This document shows positions 11,776-23,911 of a DNA stretch of 64,000 nucleotides, one piece after another. The position numbers and the translations under genes are program-made. The notes below the pieces were generated by a model. That model made no database searches, was not told the origin of the DNA, and saw only the letters and a list, made by a program, of their open reading frames with translations. This DNA comes from Eutypella sp. D-1 (Eukaryota; Ascomycota; Sordariomycetes; Xylariales; Diatrypaceae): positions 186,001 through 250,000 of the forward strand of contig JAJTTP010000026.1 in assembly GCA_023313575.1 (NCBI GenBank), written 5' to 3'. Position 1 is the first letter of the stretch. Each line of letters starts with the position of its first letter.

Positions 11776-12772
11776 CTAACCCGTCATCTCGACATCCCCT
11801 CCCTCACCAGGCTCGCCGCGCGCCTGCCGGGCCTCGAACTGCAGCTGATCATTCGGATCCACGGACTCGCTGGGCTGGCGGGCAGTAGCAGCAGACGGGG
11901 TAGCGGGAGCAGCGGCCGGAGTAGCGGTACCACCAGCCAACAGACCCGAGATCGTAGCGCCGCCGTTAAGACTCGAGCGTCCACCAGTACTCGCGCTGGA
12001 TTTGTGTTTCTTGTTACTGCTGCCACTGCTGCCGTTGGCCTGGCGCTGCTGGCGTGGGTGCGGCGGGTCCTCGTGAGTGGGAGTCACGCCGGTGCCGGTG
12101 CCGCTTCGGCCGCCCGCCGCGCCTTGGAGCTGTGCCCGCTTTGCGGCTGCTTTTGCCCGGATTTTTCCGATGGGTACCATTTTTGGGACCATGTCGGAGA
12201 GGAATTCTAGGTTGTCCTGGCGGGAGACTGCGTTTGCTATTTTTTTGATATTTTTGTTTTAGTCCGGTCATTTAATTCATTACGGAACCCCGGGGGCGGG
12301 GGGAGGGGGAGGGGGAAGGTGGATGGTGGATGGTGCGGTTGAAATTGTGTTTACTTACCCACGTCTTTGTACTGGATGTTCCGTCGTGGCTTCCGCTCCA
12401 GCTTCGCGGCGTTCAAGCCCTCGGTGGCGAGGTATTGGATGAACATCTCCTAAAGAAGGGGATTCAGCACGTGAGCAAAAAAAAAAAAGTGCCGGGCGAG
12501 TTCAAATTAAGGCGCAGAGAACTTACGGTCGCGAGGGTGATCACGAAGGCGGCGTTGTTCGAGCAGATGGAGACGTCCGGGTCCTGCGCTATGATCTTCT
12601 TCACCCTCGATACTGCGGTTTGGTTTCGTTTAGCCTAGACCGCTTGCTTTGTTTGTAGATACGATGCGCTCTTCGTACATCGTAAGGCACGTGTTATGGG
12701 TCACTTACGCGGGAGTTGCGTCTGGCCTGTGGCCTCCTTTCGAGGGGGGATGGCGGTGGTGTTGTAGGGCAT
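11776..12772 (-). CDS. CBF/NF-Y-type histone-fold protein (Dpb3/POLE4/CHRAC1-like)
   Basis: A small histone-fold protein. Reading on the minus strand, exons are 12772-12709, 12612-12527, 12449-12359 and 12236-11776; the frame holds through all joins (233 aa). The fold spans about residues 20-105 and begins LPLSRVKKIIAQDPDVSICS, followed by NNAAFVITLATEMFIQYLA and the helix carrying SRQDNLEFLSDMVPKMVPIG. This resembles CHRAC1 and the Dpb3 (POLE4) subunit of DNA polymerase epsilon, which pair with Dpb4/POLE3 in replication and chromatin remodelling. The tail (from about 130) is Ala/Gly/Ser/Thr-rich and disordered, ending in an acidic GGDVEMTG. NC2-alpha or NF-YC are less likely because the sequence lacks their signature motifs. 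I am confident in the fold, moderately in the orthology. Confidence 0.85.
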
Positions 12773-14034
12773 GGTGAGAGATGGGCGTATAACAACCGCG
12801 TTCTCTGTTCTCTATCTGATAAGGGGAGGGAGGGAGTCTGGGGAAGAAAGACTGGTGGAATAGATAGAATAGATTGATAGGGCACACCAGGAATGTATTC
12901 TATTCTATCCAAATCAGGACCTTTGTTGTTTCGACGATTTGCTACTGGGGGTATGTTAGTAGGCAAGTTGAACGGGGAATAGAAGCACACGTGAAGATAA
13001 TGTTTCGGGGTCGGGGGTGCGGTAGGTAGCAATGACGATGGTGATGGTCTGTGAAGCTTCAAGTCTTGGCGTACCTGAGGCCACTACTGGATGCACAGAA
13101 CTCTATCGGGATTGTCTGCGTAACCTTATAGCATCCAAGTGCGCTTTGATGTCGAATAACGGTCTATATTCAGTGTCTCTTCTCATTCGCATAGATGCAT
13201 ATATGTGTAACCTACGCGTATTATAGGTTACTTTGTAAAGTAAAGTACCTACCTGGTAGATTTGAGGTCGCGTCTTTCTCTTAATCGATAAAGCGGGTAC
13301 TACGGAAGGTAACTCGGGGGGTTTCAGAGCCTCAATAGGCAAGTACTACCAACTTCGAGTAGAAGTAGGGTCAGGTATGCATAACTAGCGGCTAAACTGC
13401 TACTTAGTGCGTTGGGAAAGATTAACATCCTTATCAGGTACCGCCATGAAAGGAATGGTAATCCTATTAATTACTAGTTTAGGCAAAGCACGGCCTATAA
13501 AGCCGCCGTACTAGCCGTAAATCCATACTATTAGATCCATATGGATATCCATCATAGCTTATAATGGCCTATTTATTTATACAGCCTTATTTTGCCCAGG
13601 TATTATCGATAAAAATCCTGGCCAAAAATGGTAACAGAAAAGGTGGAGAGTCCCTAGTTACAAACGAGGATGTTAGACTTACCCATCACACGTAGTAGTA
13701 ATATTAGGTAATAAGGAGGACCCTCCAGGTACCAGCCAGATAGCTACGGGTAGGTACAACTTGGCTTAACTACGTAATTTGATTGATCCGTACAATTCAT
13801 GGATTCAGTGCTTCAATTGAAGGTTAAACCTGAACATCCCGTCTACTCTAACTCTAGAGCTCTACCTAGGTATTCGTAGATCTTCGGAAAAATAAACAAC
13901 ACCACCACCACCATTTCCAGACGAAGATCATCTCTTTCGCTGCCTCCCCCCCCAGCCTTTCCCTTCAATTCGAACAAGAAGCCAAGGTAGAGAGAAAAGT
14001 AGACAATAATGTTTGAAGGTTCAAGGCAACGGTA
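12773..14034. other. Intergenic region between divergent histone-fold and CLC genes
   Basis: The distance between the two start codons is 1.26 kb. The central part (about 13380-13800) is AT-rich with many TA steps. No convincing gene; several short open frames appear random. Presumably holds both promoters. Confidence 0.55.
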
Positions 14035-17000
14035 ATGTACTCTAGAAGCAGCTCCACTTCCGTACGGAGCGCCCAGCAGCAGCGGCAGCAGCAGCAGCAG
14101 CAGTCGATCCAACAGCGTCGTTCGGTCAGCCAGCGACCCTCACAGCGACCCTCCCAACGGCCTTCCGTCGGCTCGCGCATATCATCTGCCATATCCGTCG
14201 CTGAGCAAGGTAATGCCAGCGCGGAGCAGGTTAACGATGTCCCCGCTCAGCGTCAGATCGAGGAGGAGATTGCTGAGATCAAGCGCTATGAGGTTCGTTC
14301 TACTATACTACCCCGACGGCGTCTTTGATTGAGCTGAGCTATGTTGTGTGTCAAGGCCCTCTGAACTCTGAGCTTACCACGCGCCTGTTATAGGATTTTA
14401 CAACGATAGGTATGCACATACTTACTATCACATCGCATTACCTCGCATTATATCGCATTACATCGCATTACATCACTTACTACGATCGAAGACCCACGAT
14501 CCAAAACCCGAAATCTTTCCCTATCTATACATCGCCCCAGGGCTTTCGCTAAGATGATGATATCACAGACTGGGTACAAGATGCCGCTCGGGAACAACTG
14601 CGCCGAAGAGATCGCCGGAGGAAAGCAGCAGGCAGGTCCGGTAACGGCAAGGTCACATGGAGATATAAGCTGTGGGAGTCCTACGATGCTGCTCAGGCCT
14701 GGATTGTCGTCACCTTAATAGGTGCTGCCATCGGCCTAAACGCAGCTCTCCTGAGTATCATCACCGAGTGGCTCGCCGATATCAAGATGGGCTACTGCAC
14801 AACCGCCTTTTACCTGAATGAGCAGTTCTGTTGTTGGGGTGAGGAAACCGGCTGTTCGCATTGGCATCGCTGGACCGGCTTCGAACCCATAAACTACCTG
14901 ATATACATTATCTTCGGGGTAAGATACAAACAAAACACCCTGTGATTGTGCTTGGTGTAGTCCGTCTGTCTAGTGTACTCAATTGTCGTCGCAGACATTC
15001 TTCGCCTTCATCGCCGCAACCCTCGTCAAATCGTTTGCGCCCTATGCCGCCGGCTCAGGTATCTCTGAGATCAAATGCATCATCGCCGGCTTCGTCATGA
15101 AAGGCTTCTTGGGGTTCTGGACCTTGGTCATCAAATCCGTCGCCCTGCCGCTTACCATCGCGTCCGGTCTATCTGTCGGCAAGGAGGGACCCAGTGTTCA
15201 TTATGCCGTCTGTACTGGCAACGTTATCTCTCGCCTGTTCGACAAATACAAGCGAAATGCCTCGAAGACCCGGGAGATCCTGAGCGCTTCTGCGGCTACC
15301 GGCGTAGCAGTCGCTTTTGGTAGCCCCATCGGGGGCGTCCTTTTCTCTCTGGAAGAGATGTGCACTTATTTTCCTCTCAAAACCTTATGGCGCAGCTACT
15401 TCTGTGCCCTCGTTGGCACTTCTGTCCTCGCGGCCTTGAACCCTTTCCGAACCGGTCAGCTGGTCATGTTCCAAGTCAAGTATGACCGGCCTTGGCATCT
15501 CTTCGAGGTCATATTCTACATCTTCATCGGCTTGTTCGGGGGATTGTATGGCGCGTTCGTTATCAAGTGGAATCTCCGCGTGCAAGCGTTTCGGAAGAAG
15601 TACCTGACGAAATACGCTATCCTCGAGGCGACCTTGCTTGCTTTCGGGACAGCCGTCATCTGCTATCCCAACGCTTTTCTCAGGATCGACATGACTGAGA
15701 GCATGGAGATCCTGTTCCGCGAATGTGAGAGGGCGGAAGATTATCACGGGCTCTGCGATCCACACAGGCGGTGGTCTAATATCATATCCCTGGTCCTAGC
15801 CACGGTGATCCGAGTGTTCTTGGTCATTATCTCGTACGGCTGCAAAGTGCCCGCCGGTATCTTCGTTCCGTCTATGGCTATTGGCGCCTCTTTCGGCCGC
15901 ACCGTTGGAATCCTTGTGCAGTTACTCTACGATGCAAACCCGGAAGCCGCCTTCTTCGCGGCCTGCCAACCGGACGAACCGTGCATTACCCCCGGTACTT
16001 ACGCGTTCCTCGGGGCCGCCGCCGCCCTGAGTGGCATCATGCATATTACCGTATCGGTCGTCGTCATCATGTTTGAGCTCACGGGAGCTCTGAATTACAT
16101 TTTGCCTACGATGATTGTTGTTGGTGTCACGAAGGCGGTGTCGGATCTGTTCGGCAAGGGAGGCATTGCTGACCGCATGATAACGTTCAGTGGGTTCCCG
16201 TTCCTCGATAACAAGGAAGAACACAACTTCGGCGTGCCCGTATCTGCTGCCATGACATCCAAGGACGTGGTCACGATCTCCGAGCACGGGATGACGCTCA
16301 AGGCCATTGAGGATCTGCTGAATCGGCCTGAGTACCAGGGATTCCCGGTGGTCGAGAACGAGACCTCGAAAATTCTCGTCGGCTATATAGGGCGCACTGA
16401 ACTCCGGTACGCGATCGACCGCCTGCGGCGAGAGCGCCGTGTCGCACTGAGCCCCATGTCGAGGTGTACCTTCACGCCCCCGGCGACGGCACCCGCCCAG
16501 CCACCGCTCACGCCGGCCGTGACGGTCAGCCACGCGGAGTTCCCCACGTCGTCTTCGTCGACGGCGGCCTCAACGGCCTCGATCGACTTCAGCCGGTACG
16601 TGGACGCGACGCCCGTGACGGTGCACCCGCGACTGCCGCTCGAGACGGTGATGGAGCTCTTCCAGAAGATCGGGCCGCGCGTGGTGCTCGTCGAGCATCA
16701 CGGCCGACTCCGGGGTCTGCTCACGGTCAAGGACTGTCTCCGGTACCAGTTCAAGGTGGAGGCGACGGCCGAGGGCGGCAGCCACCATCATCACCAGCAG
16801 CGCGACGACCTCGCCGAGGGCCAGGAGAAGCTCTGGGCTGCTATGAACCGCATCGCTGCCTGGTTCTCCGGCCGCGTCGAGAGCGCGAGCCGTGGCCGCA
16901 TACGGCTGACGAGTCCCGTTGAGTCGCGACATCCCATGAATCGTGGTGGAGGACCTGGTGGCGGGCCCCGTTCGCGCATCATGGATGGGGATGAGGATCT

Positions 17001-17040
17001 TGTTGATGATGATGGTGCGCTTGAGATGGAGAGTAGATGA
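14035..17040 (+). CDS. CLC-family chloride channel / Cl-/H+ exchanger (Gef1-like) with CBS pair
   Basis: An 889-aa voltage-gated chloride channel family protein, probably acting in endomembranes like yeast Gef1 and animal CLC-3/4/5. Exons: 14035-14292, 14394-14409 (16 nt), 14569-14918 and 14995-17040. The join reads YEDFTTIDWVQDAAREQ, which is the expected conserved segment and validates the tiny second exon. The N-terminus (about residues 1-75) is Gln/Ser/Arg-rich. Selectivity-filter signatures are present: GSGISE, GKEGPSVH with the gating glutamate, and GVLFSLEE with the internal proton glutamate, so an exchanger rather than a channel is expected. Two CBS domains follow the membrane part (MTSKDVVTISEHG and VTVHPRLPLETVMELF), with a low-complexity Thr/Ala/Pro insert between them. 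It lies 0.9 kb upstream of a TMEM42-like gene on the same strand. Confidence 0.95.
14394..14409 (+). other. 16-nt microexon of the CLC gene
   Basis: This exon encodes DFTTI plus one base. It is bounded by TAG on the left and GTATGC on the right. Skipping it would shift the frame by one base (16 is not a multiple of three), so it must be included for a functional protein. Confidence 0.85.
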
Positions 17041-17936
17041 TCGATAGCTGACTCTTTTGTGTATCACGGCTGCATGTGTTTCCTTTTTCTTCTTTTATTC
17101 AGGGATGCCAGCGTGTGTATATTATGGTCATTTGGTCGTTAGGTAAGATCCTTAGGGATACGCGTTTATTAAAGTACTTATATATTTAAGCTCTTGACAT
17201 AAATGTATTTCATTGTGCCAGTTAGATCTGCAAGGCGTAGTTAGCTACATGATGTAGATACTTTATATGTCTAGTTCATCGCATAAGATCTTAAAGCCTG
17301 ATATAGACCCCGTATGTATCACCAATACTTTAGTAAACGCATATAATTAAAAATGAAATAAAATAAATCCCGTATCTCATGCTTGAGAAATTCTATAAAG
17401 AAGGCCATCGTAAACTCATACCCGGACTCCCTCGATTTTATATATAGCATCTTATGATGCTTGCTTGTTAGTCGGTTCAAGGTTGGCCCGTTTGCTATCC
17501 ACCAGCCACATTTTTTTTTTTAGAGCGATCGCTGGGGCTGAAACCCCCACTAACTATATGCAAGTGTGCAAGTAAGGTACCTGGCATCTTTGCCGTAGCG
17601 TGGCGTCTTATCGACGTCCCGTTAAGCTTCCGGTGTAACAGCGGGCTACCTTGCCTTAGTCTTTATGTCGGACAGAACTCAATTCAGCACCATTGTTCTC
17701 AACCAGTTGTTGTTTTTGTGTGTTTTTTTAATTGTGGATATCTAGGAGATTGATTAGGAAGTAGTGAGATATATTGCCACTCACCGAAGTAAACTACGAA
17801 ATCGCGGCCGTCTAGTCTTGATCCGGCTGTTGGACGGCCCTGCCATTATATATATCCCGTTGTTCAACGGACATTCATTCGTGCCCTACACAGCGCCCCC
17901 CTCCCCCCTCCGTATTCCCGTGGACGCAGTGTGACA
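17041..17936. other. Intergenic region, AT-rich
   Basis: About 0.9 kb between two genes on the same strand. The first 400 bases are AT-rich; nothing else is recognised. Confidence 0.55.
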
Positions 17937-19123
17937 ATGGCCGCTTCGACGACCACAGCAACACCTCAACCAAAACAACATCATCATCAACAACAACTGC
18001 GCAAGCGCATGGCACCGACAGCATCGGACAGGCCCGTGGGAGCTGAGCGGGATGGGGATGGGGACGGGGAAGAGGAGGAGGAGGGTGGTCGGTCCTGGAT
18101 ACGCCGGAATCAGTGGGTTGTTTTTGCTGTTGCTAGTGGTGGTTGTGCTGCTTTTAATGGTGTTTTTGCTAAGTTGTGAGTTTGACCCCCCGCCCCTCTC
18201 CCCTTCGTTTCTTTGGTATCACGTGCAACTATCAATATTAATTAATGTACCCGGGGTTTTCTATTTCATGATCCCGGATGGAGGCTTGTCCCCCCCTTGG
18301 GAGAAGGAAAGCGAGAGCATTGGAATTAGGGGTGTTGTGTTGTGTTGTACTGATGCAGAGCTCGCAGGACTACGAATGACCTGACGGCGCACTTGGCCCG
18401 GTTCATCTCGACGACTTTGGGGCTGGGGCACTCGGAGGGCGTCGTTGAGGTCGTTGTGAGATGTGTGAGTGATTCCCCTGTGGTCTATCTGAAAGCCTCC
18501 TACCGACGTATGCGAGACCGCTACCGAATGAGTTGGCGGCGGTGCGCATTACTTAATGCCCAGGAATGGCTCCAAGCTGATGGTTATATAATCTAATTTA
18601 GTGCTTTTTCGGCCTCAATTTGGTCTTTAATGGTGTTGTGAGTCTTCCCTTCGATTTGATTTGATCCTTGTCCGGCTGTTTGAGCATCATCATCAACGCC
18701 CTCTTTCAACTCGCATCATTTCAACTTCTCTAACGGACAGGGTAGATGTGGACGCTCTTCACCAAAGCGCTGGCGAAGGGCCAGTCAACGACACAGGTCT
18801 CCATCATGAACACATCAACGAACTTCATGATCACGGCACTACTGGGCTTAGTCATCTTCGCGGAGTCACTGCCACCCCTATGGTGGCTCGGCGCGGCGAT
18901 GCTAGTCGCCGGGAACGTGATCATCGGCCGCAAGGACGAGAGCTCCGGTCATAAGGACACCAGTACAGCGGACGGTCACGGTCACGGCGATCTTGGGGGC
19001 GATGATGAAGCCGATGACCTCATAGGAAGCAGGACCACAGCCTCAGCGGAGGAGGCGAATGACGGCGCCGGCCATCCAGCTCGAGGCAATGACTATGGAT
19101 CCATTCCCCGGACTGGAGCTTGA
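17937..19123 (+). CDS. TMEM42-like EamA/DMT-type membrane protein
   Basis: A small multi-pass membrane protein of 249 aa. Exons 17937-18175, 18368-18464, 18602-18637 (36 nt) and 18746-19123 give a continuous frame. A cytosolic, Gln/His-rich and acidic N-terminus precedes membrane segments WVVFAVASGGCAAFNGVFA, CCFFGLNLVFNGVMWTLFT, TNFMITALLGLVIFAE and LWWLGAAMLVAGNVII. The last two match the end of an EamA (drug/metabolite transporter) half-domain, as in animal TMEM42. Only one half is present, so it probably dimerises or acts with a partner. The C-terminal tail is acidic and His/Gly-containing (DGHGHGD). The transported substrate is unknown. Exon 3 and its flanking introns are the least certain part of the model. 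Confidence 0.78.
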
Positions 19124-20755
19124 AGGATTCACTACTTCTTGACCCCTGACGCGCCGGTGATATTCGAACATTGAATGGAGGAATCGAGGGGGACTTGGCT
19201 CATTACATAGCCCCCGAACTTTCCCTAGGGCTGACTCAAAAAATGGAGGTTGCATGGTTCCTAACAGACGAGGCAGATTACATAGGCAGTTGCCAGCGAG
19301 ATCCCTGGGAATGGGGTTCCAGAAATTTGCACGGATGCATGGCCCAACTTGGTGCTAGTTGCTCTGCGAGTGTGTGTGCCGTGGCTGCAAGCGTGGTCCC
19401 CCCTGGAATAGAAAGATCGGCTAGATCCTTCCTGCTAAGCTATTTGTGGGTAACGGTCTGTTTAGTCAAGTTAGTTGTAAAATCGTTGGCTGAAGAACGA
19501 CGACGGCACCTCTTTTTGTTCCTTCGTTCGCGCGCTATGCACTGTTCCAAATGTTGAGCCAGTTAGTTGACCAGTGGCAGAGACCGCAATTAGACCGTGT
19601 TCAGCCGCCGGGAATTGTATCGTGTGGCGCACAGCTTGCATTACCGAATGGCTTTTTCTACTCGTATCTGCCTTTCTTCACACCATTCATCTGGGTGGCG
19701 GTAAGCTTGTGCCCAGGGCCTAGAATATAATATCGCATCTATTATGGTAGTATCTGTTGTCTCACCGCGAAAATCACCGAGGCTTTCATTGGGGTTAGAT
19801 GCATAGGAGGTATTAACTAGAGCAGAATGCTTTTTGGGGGTGAACCGGGTCATGCACCCGAGACTTTGTTTACATACAAGTACGCTCCAGTGGGGGCAAA
19901 GTGGAATGTTCCTTCAAATTAAAAACCAGCTCTGGATAAGGTCGATTCCGCTGTCCCCACTCCCTTGCCCACCCCTAAGCATTGTACACCGCCGACATGC
20001 TGACATCGTGAACTAAAGTTCATGTTGATGCTGTTATATCTCCTATATATCTGCGATGCTAGCCTATATATGTGTAAGCTGTAAGCAAGTAGCATGTCAG
20101 CAGTTGGCGCCGAGAAGATACCTACACCGCAGCGTTGCTATGCATGGAAGATGAGGAACTCTGCTGCTCTGCTGCAGAACACTTTTATGCCAAGCAACCG
20201 GTCCCCTGGCCACAACACCTATTACCATGTACCTTGCCATTTGTATTAATCGGCCGATGGGGTTTTATTTTTAGCGTTTCCTTAGACCACAAGTCTATTC
20301 GCTCTAGGCTCTAAGCCCGTTCAGCTCTCCCCCAGCTGCGCCCTTCTTAGTGTGCTCGCCAGGGACTTAGACCCCCGCTGAAACCGCGCCCAACCGGGTC
20401 CACTGAGACAGGTGGTTGTTCTTCGGCCCGGCCTGTGAACTTTGCGGAGTTGGCGATGGATCTGGTAGAAGAGAAAAACAAAAAAACCTTCAGCAGCTGA
20501 TAGAATGGCCAATCCCTGGCCTGGCGCTTGGGGGGGCGCAGGGGTAGATGGATCCTAGAGGAGGGTAGCGCATTCCGCTCGTGAAGAATATATAAGGAAT
20601 GGATGTCTTCCCCCGAGAGCCATGATTTTTCTTTTCCCTCTGGTATCATCAAGTTGATATTATACCAGAGCAACCTTCCTGCCTAAGTCTACCTCACACG
20701 CCGACGCAAAATACACCTCAGAACTATCACTCCACATAATATAAACATCAACACA
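19124..20755. other. Intergenic region, nothing recognised
   Basis: 1.6 kb without a convincing gene. An open frame of 128 codons (19171-19557, plus) overlaps the expected 3' UTR of the upstream gene and has no family features. The right end holds the promoter of the small secreted protein gene. Confidence 0.5.
20589..20596 (+). promoter_or_regulatory. TATA box upstream of the small secreted protein gene
   Basis: TATATAAG lies 160 bases before the start codon of the downstream gene. It is the clearest TATA element in front of any gene in the window and fits a strongly regulated, possibly inducible secreted protein. Not proven functional. Confidence 0.45.
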
Positions 20756-21265
20756 ATGCAGCTCACCACTGTCCTCACCATCGTCGCCTCAGCGGCTACC
20801 GGCGCGTCGGCATACCAGCTACCGCAGCACCCTACGCACGTGGCGCGGGCGGTAGACCTGCAGGCGCGCAGCACGCCGGAGTGCACGTCGGCGGCGTCAT
20901 CGCTGCTCTCGCGGATCACGGACTTCCCGACGCCGCCGTCGGACGTGGAGGAGTTCCTGTCGACGGCGGACATCACGCAGACGGACGCGTGCAAGGACCC
21001 GGAGATCACGGGCTCGATCGGCGACGAGTTCTCCAGCTGGGCCGCCGAGTACTCCGCTTGGCAGGAGGACCACGTCTCTGACTTCCGCGCCCTCTGGCAG
21101 GCCTGCAGCGACGTCCCCGAGGTCGCCTCCGCTATCCCCACCGGCACCGAGGCCTGCTCCTCCCTCGTCGCTAAGATCACCTCTAACCCGGCCGGTCCCC
21201 GCGAGACCGGCGCCATCGCCGCCGCTGCTCTCTTCGCTGCTGGCGCCGCTGCCGCTGCCCTGTAA
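20756..21265 (+). CDS. Small secreted protein, DUF7735 / infection-structure-specific-like
   Basis: A single-exon gene for 169 aa. Residues 1 to about 19 form a signal peptide (MQLTTVLTIVASAATGASA). The mature part has four cysteines (in PECTSAASSLLSRI, TDACKDPEITGS, LWQACSDVPE and TEACSSLVAKI) and a helical pattern that I associate with fungal proteins annotated as infection structure specific (DUF7735). The C-terminus is a short hydrophobic Ala-rich tail (AAALFAAGAAAAAL) after a Ser/Asn/Gly-containing stretch, which suggests a GPI-anchor signal, so the product may be wall- or membrane-bound rather than freely secreted. Codon use is very GC-rich and uses mostly C/G third positions, as in highly expressed genes. 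Function is unknown. Confidence 0.8.
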   Translation: MQLTTVLTIVASAATGASAYQLPQHPTHVARAVDLQARSTPECTSAASSLLSRITDFPTPPSDVEEFLSTADITQTDACKDPEITGSIGDEFSSWAAEYSAWQEDHVSDFRALWQACSDVPEVASAIPTGTEACSSLVAKITSNPAGPRETGAIAAAALFAAGAAAAAL

Positions 21266-22339
21266 ATAAAGAAGGGTTAGGGCAGAAAGAGGGAGACAGA
21301 AGCTGGATCACACGATTTGATGGAAACGAGAAATACTGGGTTTAGTTTCGACAGCATCGGCATACCTACCATGCCGTACACCTGCTCGTAGGACATGCGT
21401 GCATGGCTGATGGATTCATGTGGTTTACGTCTCATTTCGTCTCGTTACACTGTCGATCGGTTCGGATGACACATCATTTATAACATTATACATACATAGC
21501 CCGGAGAGTTGGATTGTGCAACATTGGCGGCACGCCCATATTGCATTTATTATTTTAGATACCCAATAAACAACGTTTGCTTGTTCCCAAAAAGAAAATG
21601 TGCCGATCTGGTGTAACAAGAAGCTGAATGGAACCCCGTGGAACGTCGTGTAAGGTCCTGGTTGGGTGCTAATTTGCAGCAGCTGATATGCAACTTCTAC
21701 GCCATGTTGCCATTGTGGCTGGTTGATTATCGATATTACTTCAGCCTCAATGATACATGGAAGGACGAAGAGGGGCCTAGAATGATGCATCACCCATTTA
21801 TTACGGGAGCAAATTCAATACGGATTCCACCTTCCTAGAACATTGGGGAAAGGCTCGGTGTCCATCCGTCGCTCTTTCTTCCCCTTCTTGAAAAAACACA
21901 CATGGCTAAGATGAAGTGCGGGAGCTTGTTGGTTGGAGTGAACTATTCATCGATATAATCAAAGAAGGCGCACCCCCTTTTAGGTTTAACCCCCTTACTC
22001 TTTCCTAGAGCGCGAAAGATGTATTGGGCAAAGAGAAAGCAGACAGTTGTTCCTTCCATGGAAAATCCAATTGAGACGGGACCTTGCTCATATCAGATGA
22101 AATTTGAAATTCGATGACAGAGGGATCCATCAATGGTCTCTGGCCTCTCTCTAAAATGCCTCCCACTATCCCTCTTCCCTTACTTCACATTCACTCTTGA
22201 AATTGGCCCCAAATCGATTCTCCTAAATGATCACTTCCCTAGATATCTAAATAGGGGTAGATAGTCGAAGAGTACACTACTTTCGCTATACAGCGTACTT
22301 TGAGGTCTCGTCACTGTATTGTGGTCAAGTATACCGCCC
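21266..22339. other. Intergenic region, nothing recognised
   Basis: 1.07 kb. Holds the 3' UTR of the secreted protein gene and the promoter of the next gene. A 122-codon minus-strand open frame (21425-21793) has no recognisable features. Confidence 0.55.
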
Positions 22340-23911
22340 ATGGACCCAACCCAAGGTAACTCAGTTGCTTCCCAGAGTCTACCAGGTAATAAGATCTACT
22401 CTCCCTTGTACCGATCGAAGTCCCTAGGATGTGAGACCTATATTGCCAGAGGAAGCAAGGATGCCCCAACATCTGCTTCTCAGGACACACAAAAGACACC
22501 CTTACCAGCAGTGCTCGCGAATATCAAACGGGTCAGATCAGCCGCCTCCACTCAGAGCGAGAATCCGGATGTCAGTCAGCTGAGGTATGATAGTCTAAAA
22601 TTGCTTACACATAGATTCTGTGTCTCCTATCTTGCGTCGGTCTAAGAGAATTACAGGTTACCCAGCCCTGCGTATAGTCCACCAAGCCCTATAGGATCCT
22701 CTAGGATACAGTGTGACATATCAAATATTCCAAGCCGTGAGAGCTCGGTGCCACGTCCGGACTCATTCAACGGCACTCCGGATTCCCTACGAAGAGGGGC
22801 CCGGTTGCCCAACAAAGCCAGGAAGCACAACCACGCTAGGGAGCAGTCTGTATCTCATCATGACGTTTCAGATTCAAGAAATTATCGTAGAGAGTATGAG
22901 CAGTGCGGAAAATCCAGGCTCGTGGAGTACGATGTCGATAGGAAACTGGGGTCCCTCCCCGATATACCACATCTCTCCACAACTCCGACCCAAGAGCCGG
23001 TGTCGCTTTGGGAGGATGAAGACCCTGAAGAGGGTACCGATGAGCCACACTATATTGCCAAAGGCGCATTCTTGCTCAAAAATGGACCCCCCAAATCCAG
23101 ATTCTCTTCTCCCAGGGTGGTCGACCAATCGAAACCGACGTGGCTGCTTGGCGATGGGTTTTCGGGCGACGAGGGAAAACCGGGATATGGACTCTTCGGA
23201 ATCGTCAAGCGCAAGAGAAGACCGCGTTCACGCCCCCCAGCAGGTTCTCGCGTAGGTCAGCTAGAAACGGAGCCCACCACACAAAAGCGCAGAAAAGCCA
23301 GCAGACTCGACTTCAATCGTCACGTCGGTAGTAAGACCAAACGGCGTCGTGGCCCTCCCAAAGATATCTGGCCTACAGCGACAAACTTCGCGGAGGACAT
23401 TTTTGTACGAGAAACGAGCACTAAACCTGAATCAAGCATGGTTGTCCCAGAAACACAGAAAAACAAGGGATTAACTCCCCACTCCAGCAGCAACAACGGC
23501 GGCGGCGGCGACGTGAGCCCCATAGTCAAAAGACAGATATCGTTTCAGTACATCCCGCCTCAAGACAAGGGTTCCGTAGACTTCGAAAACTTCCGCAGAG
23601 TTCGTGGCTTACAACTAGGGGATGCTCGTTTCCTGCTATCCCAAACCACACATCATCATGATCGTCGGGAGTTCGACAAGGATTCCCATGTTGTTCTTGA
23701 CAGTGATGATGAGGATGATGAGGTATCAGTTGAGATCAGTACGGATGCCTTCGAGATCGAAAGCATGTCACAACGGTCGATAAGCTTAGGGGAACGAAGT
23801 CATGTGCCGGTTGATGACAACAACGAAGAGTACCGATCGGCCAGTACACCGTCTAGCCGATCATGCAGGGTAGCATCGAGGTTGTCTAGCCTAGAGGTGC
23901 ATGTGGGTTGA
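22340..23911 (+). CDS. Hypothetical disordered protein with acidic SUMO-interaction-like motif
   Basis: I do not recognise a family. Two exons, 22340-22584 and 22657-23911, join in frame to give 499 aa. The protein is mostly predicted disorder, rich in Ser, Pro, Arg and Lys, with basic clusters that could act as nuclear localisation signals (KRKRRPRSR, TQKRRKASR, GSKTKRRRGPPK). Near the C-terminus, VVLDSDDEDDEVSVEI is a hydrophobic core followed by acidic residues, the pattern of a SUMO-interacting motif. Just before it the segment SFQYIPPQDKGSVDFENF may be a conserved block. Base composition is closer to the spacers than to the housekeeping genes, suggesting a fast-evolving gene. The frame is open over the whole of exon 2, which supports it being real. 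The upstream start cannot be fixed with certainty. Confidence 0.65.
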
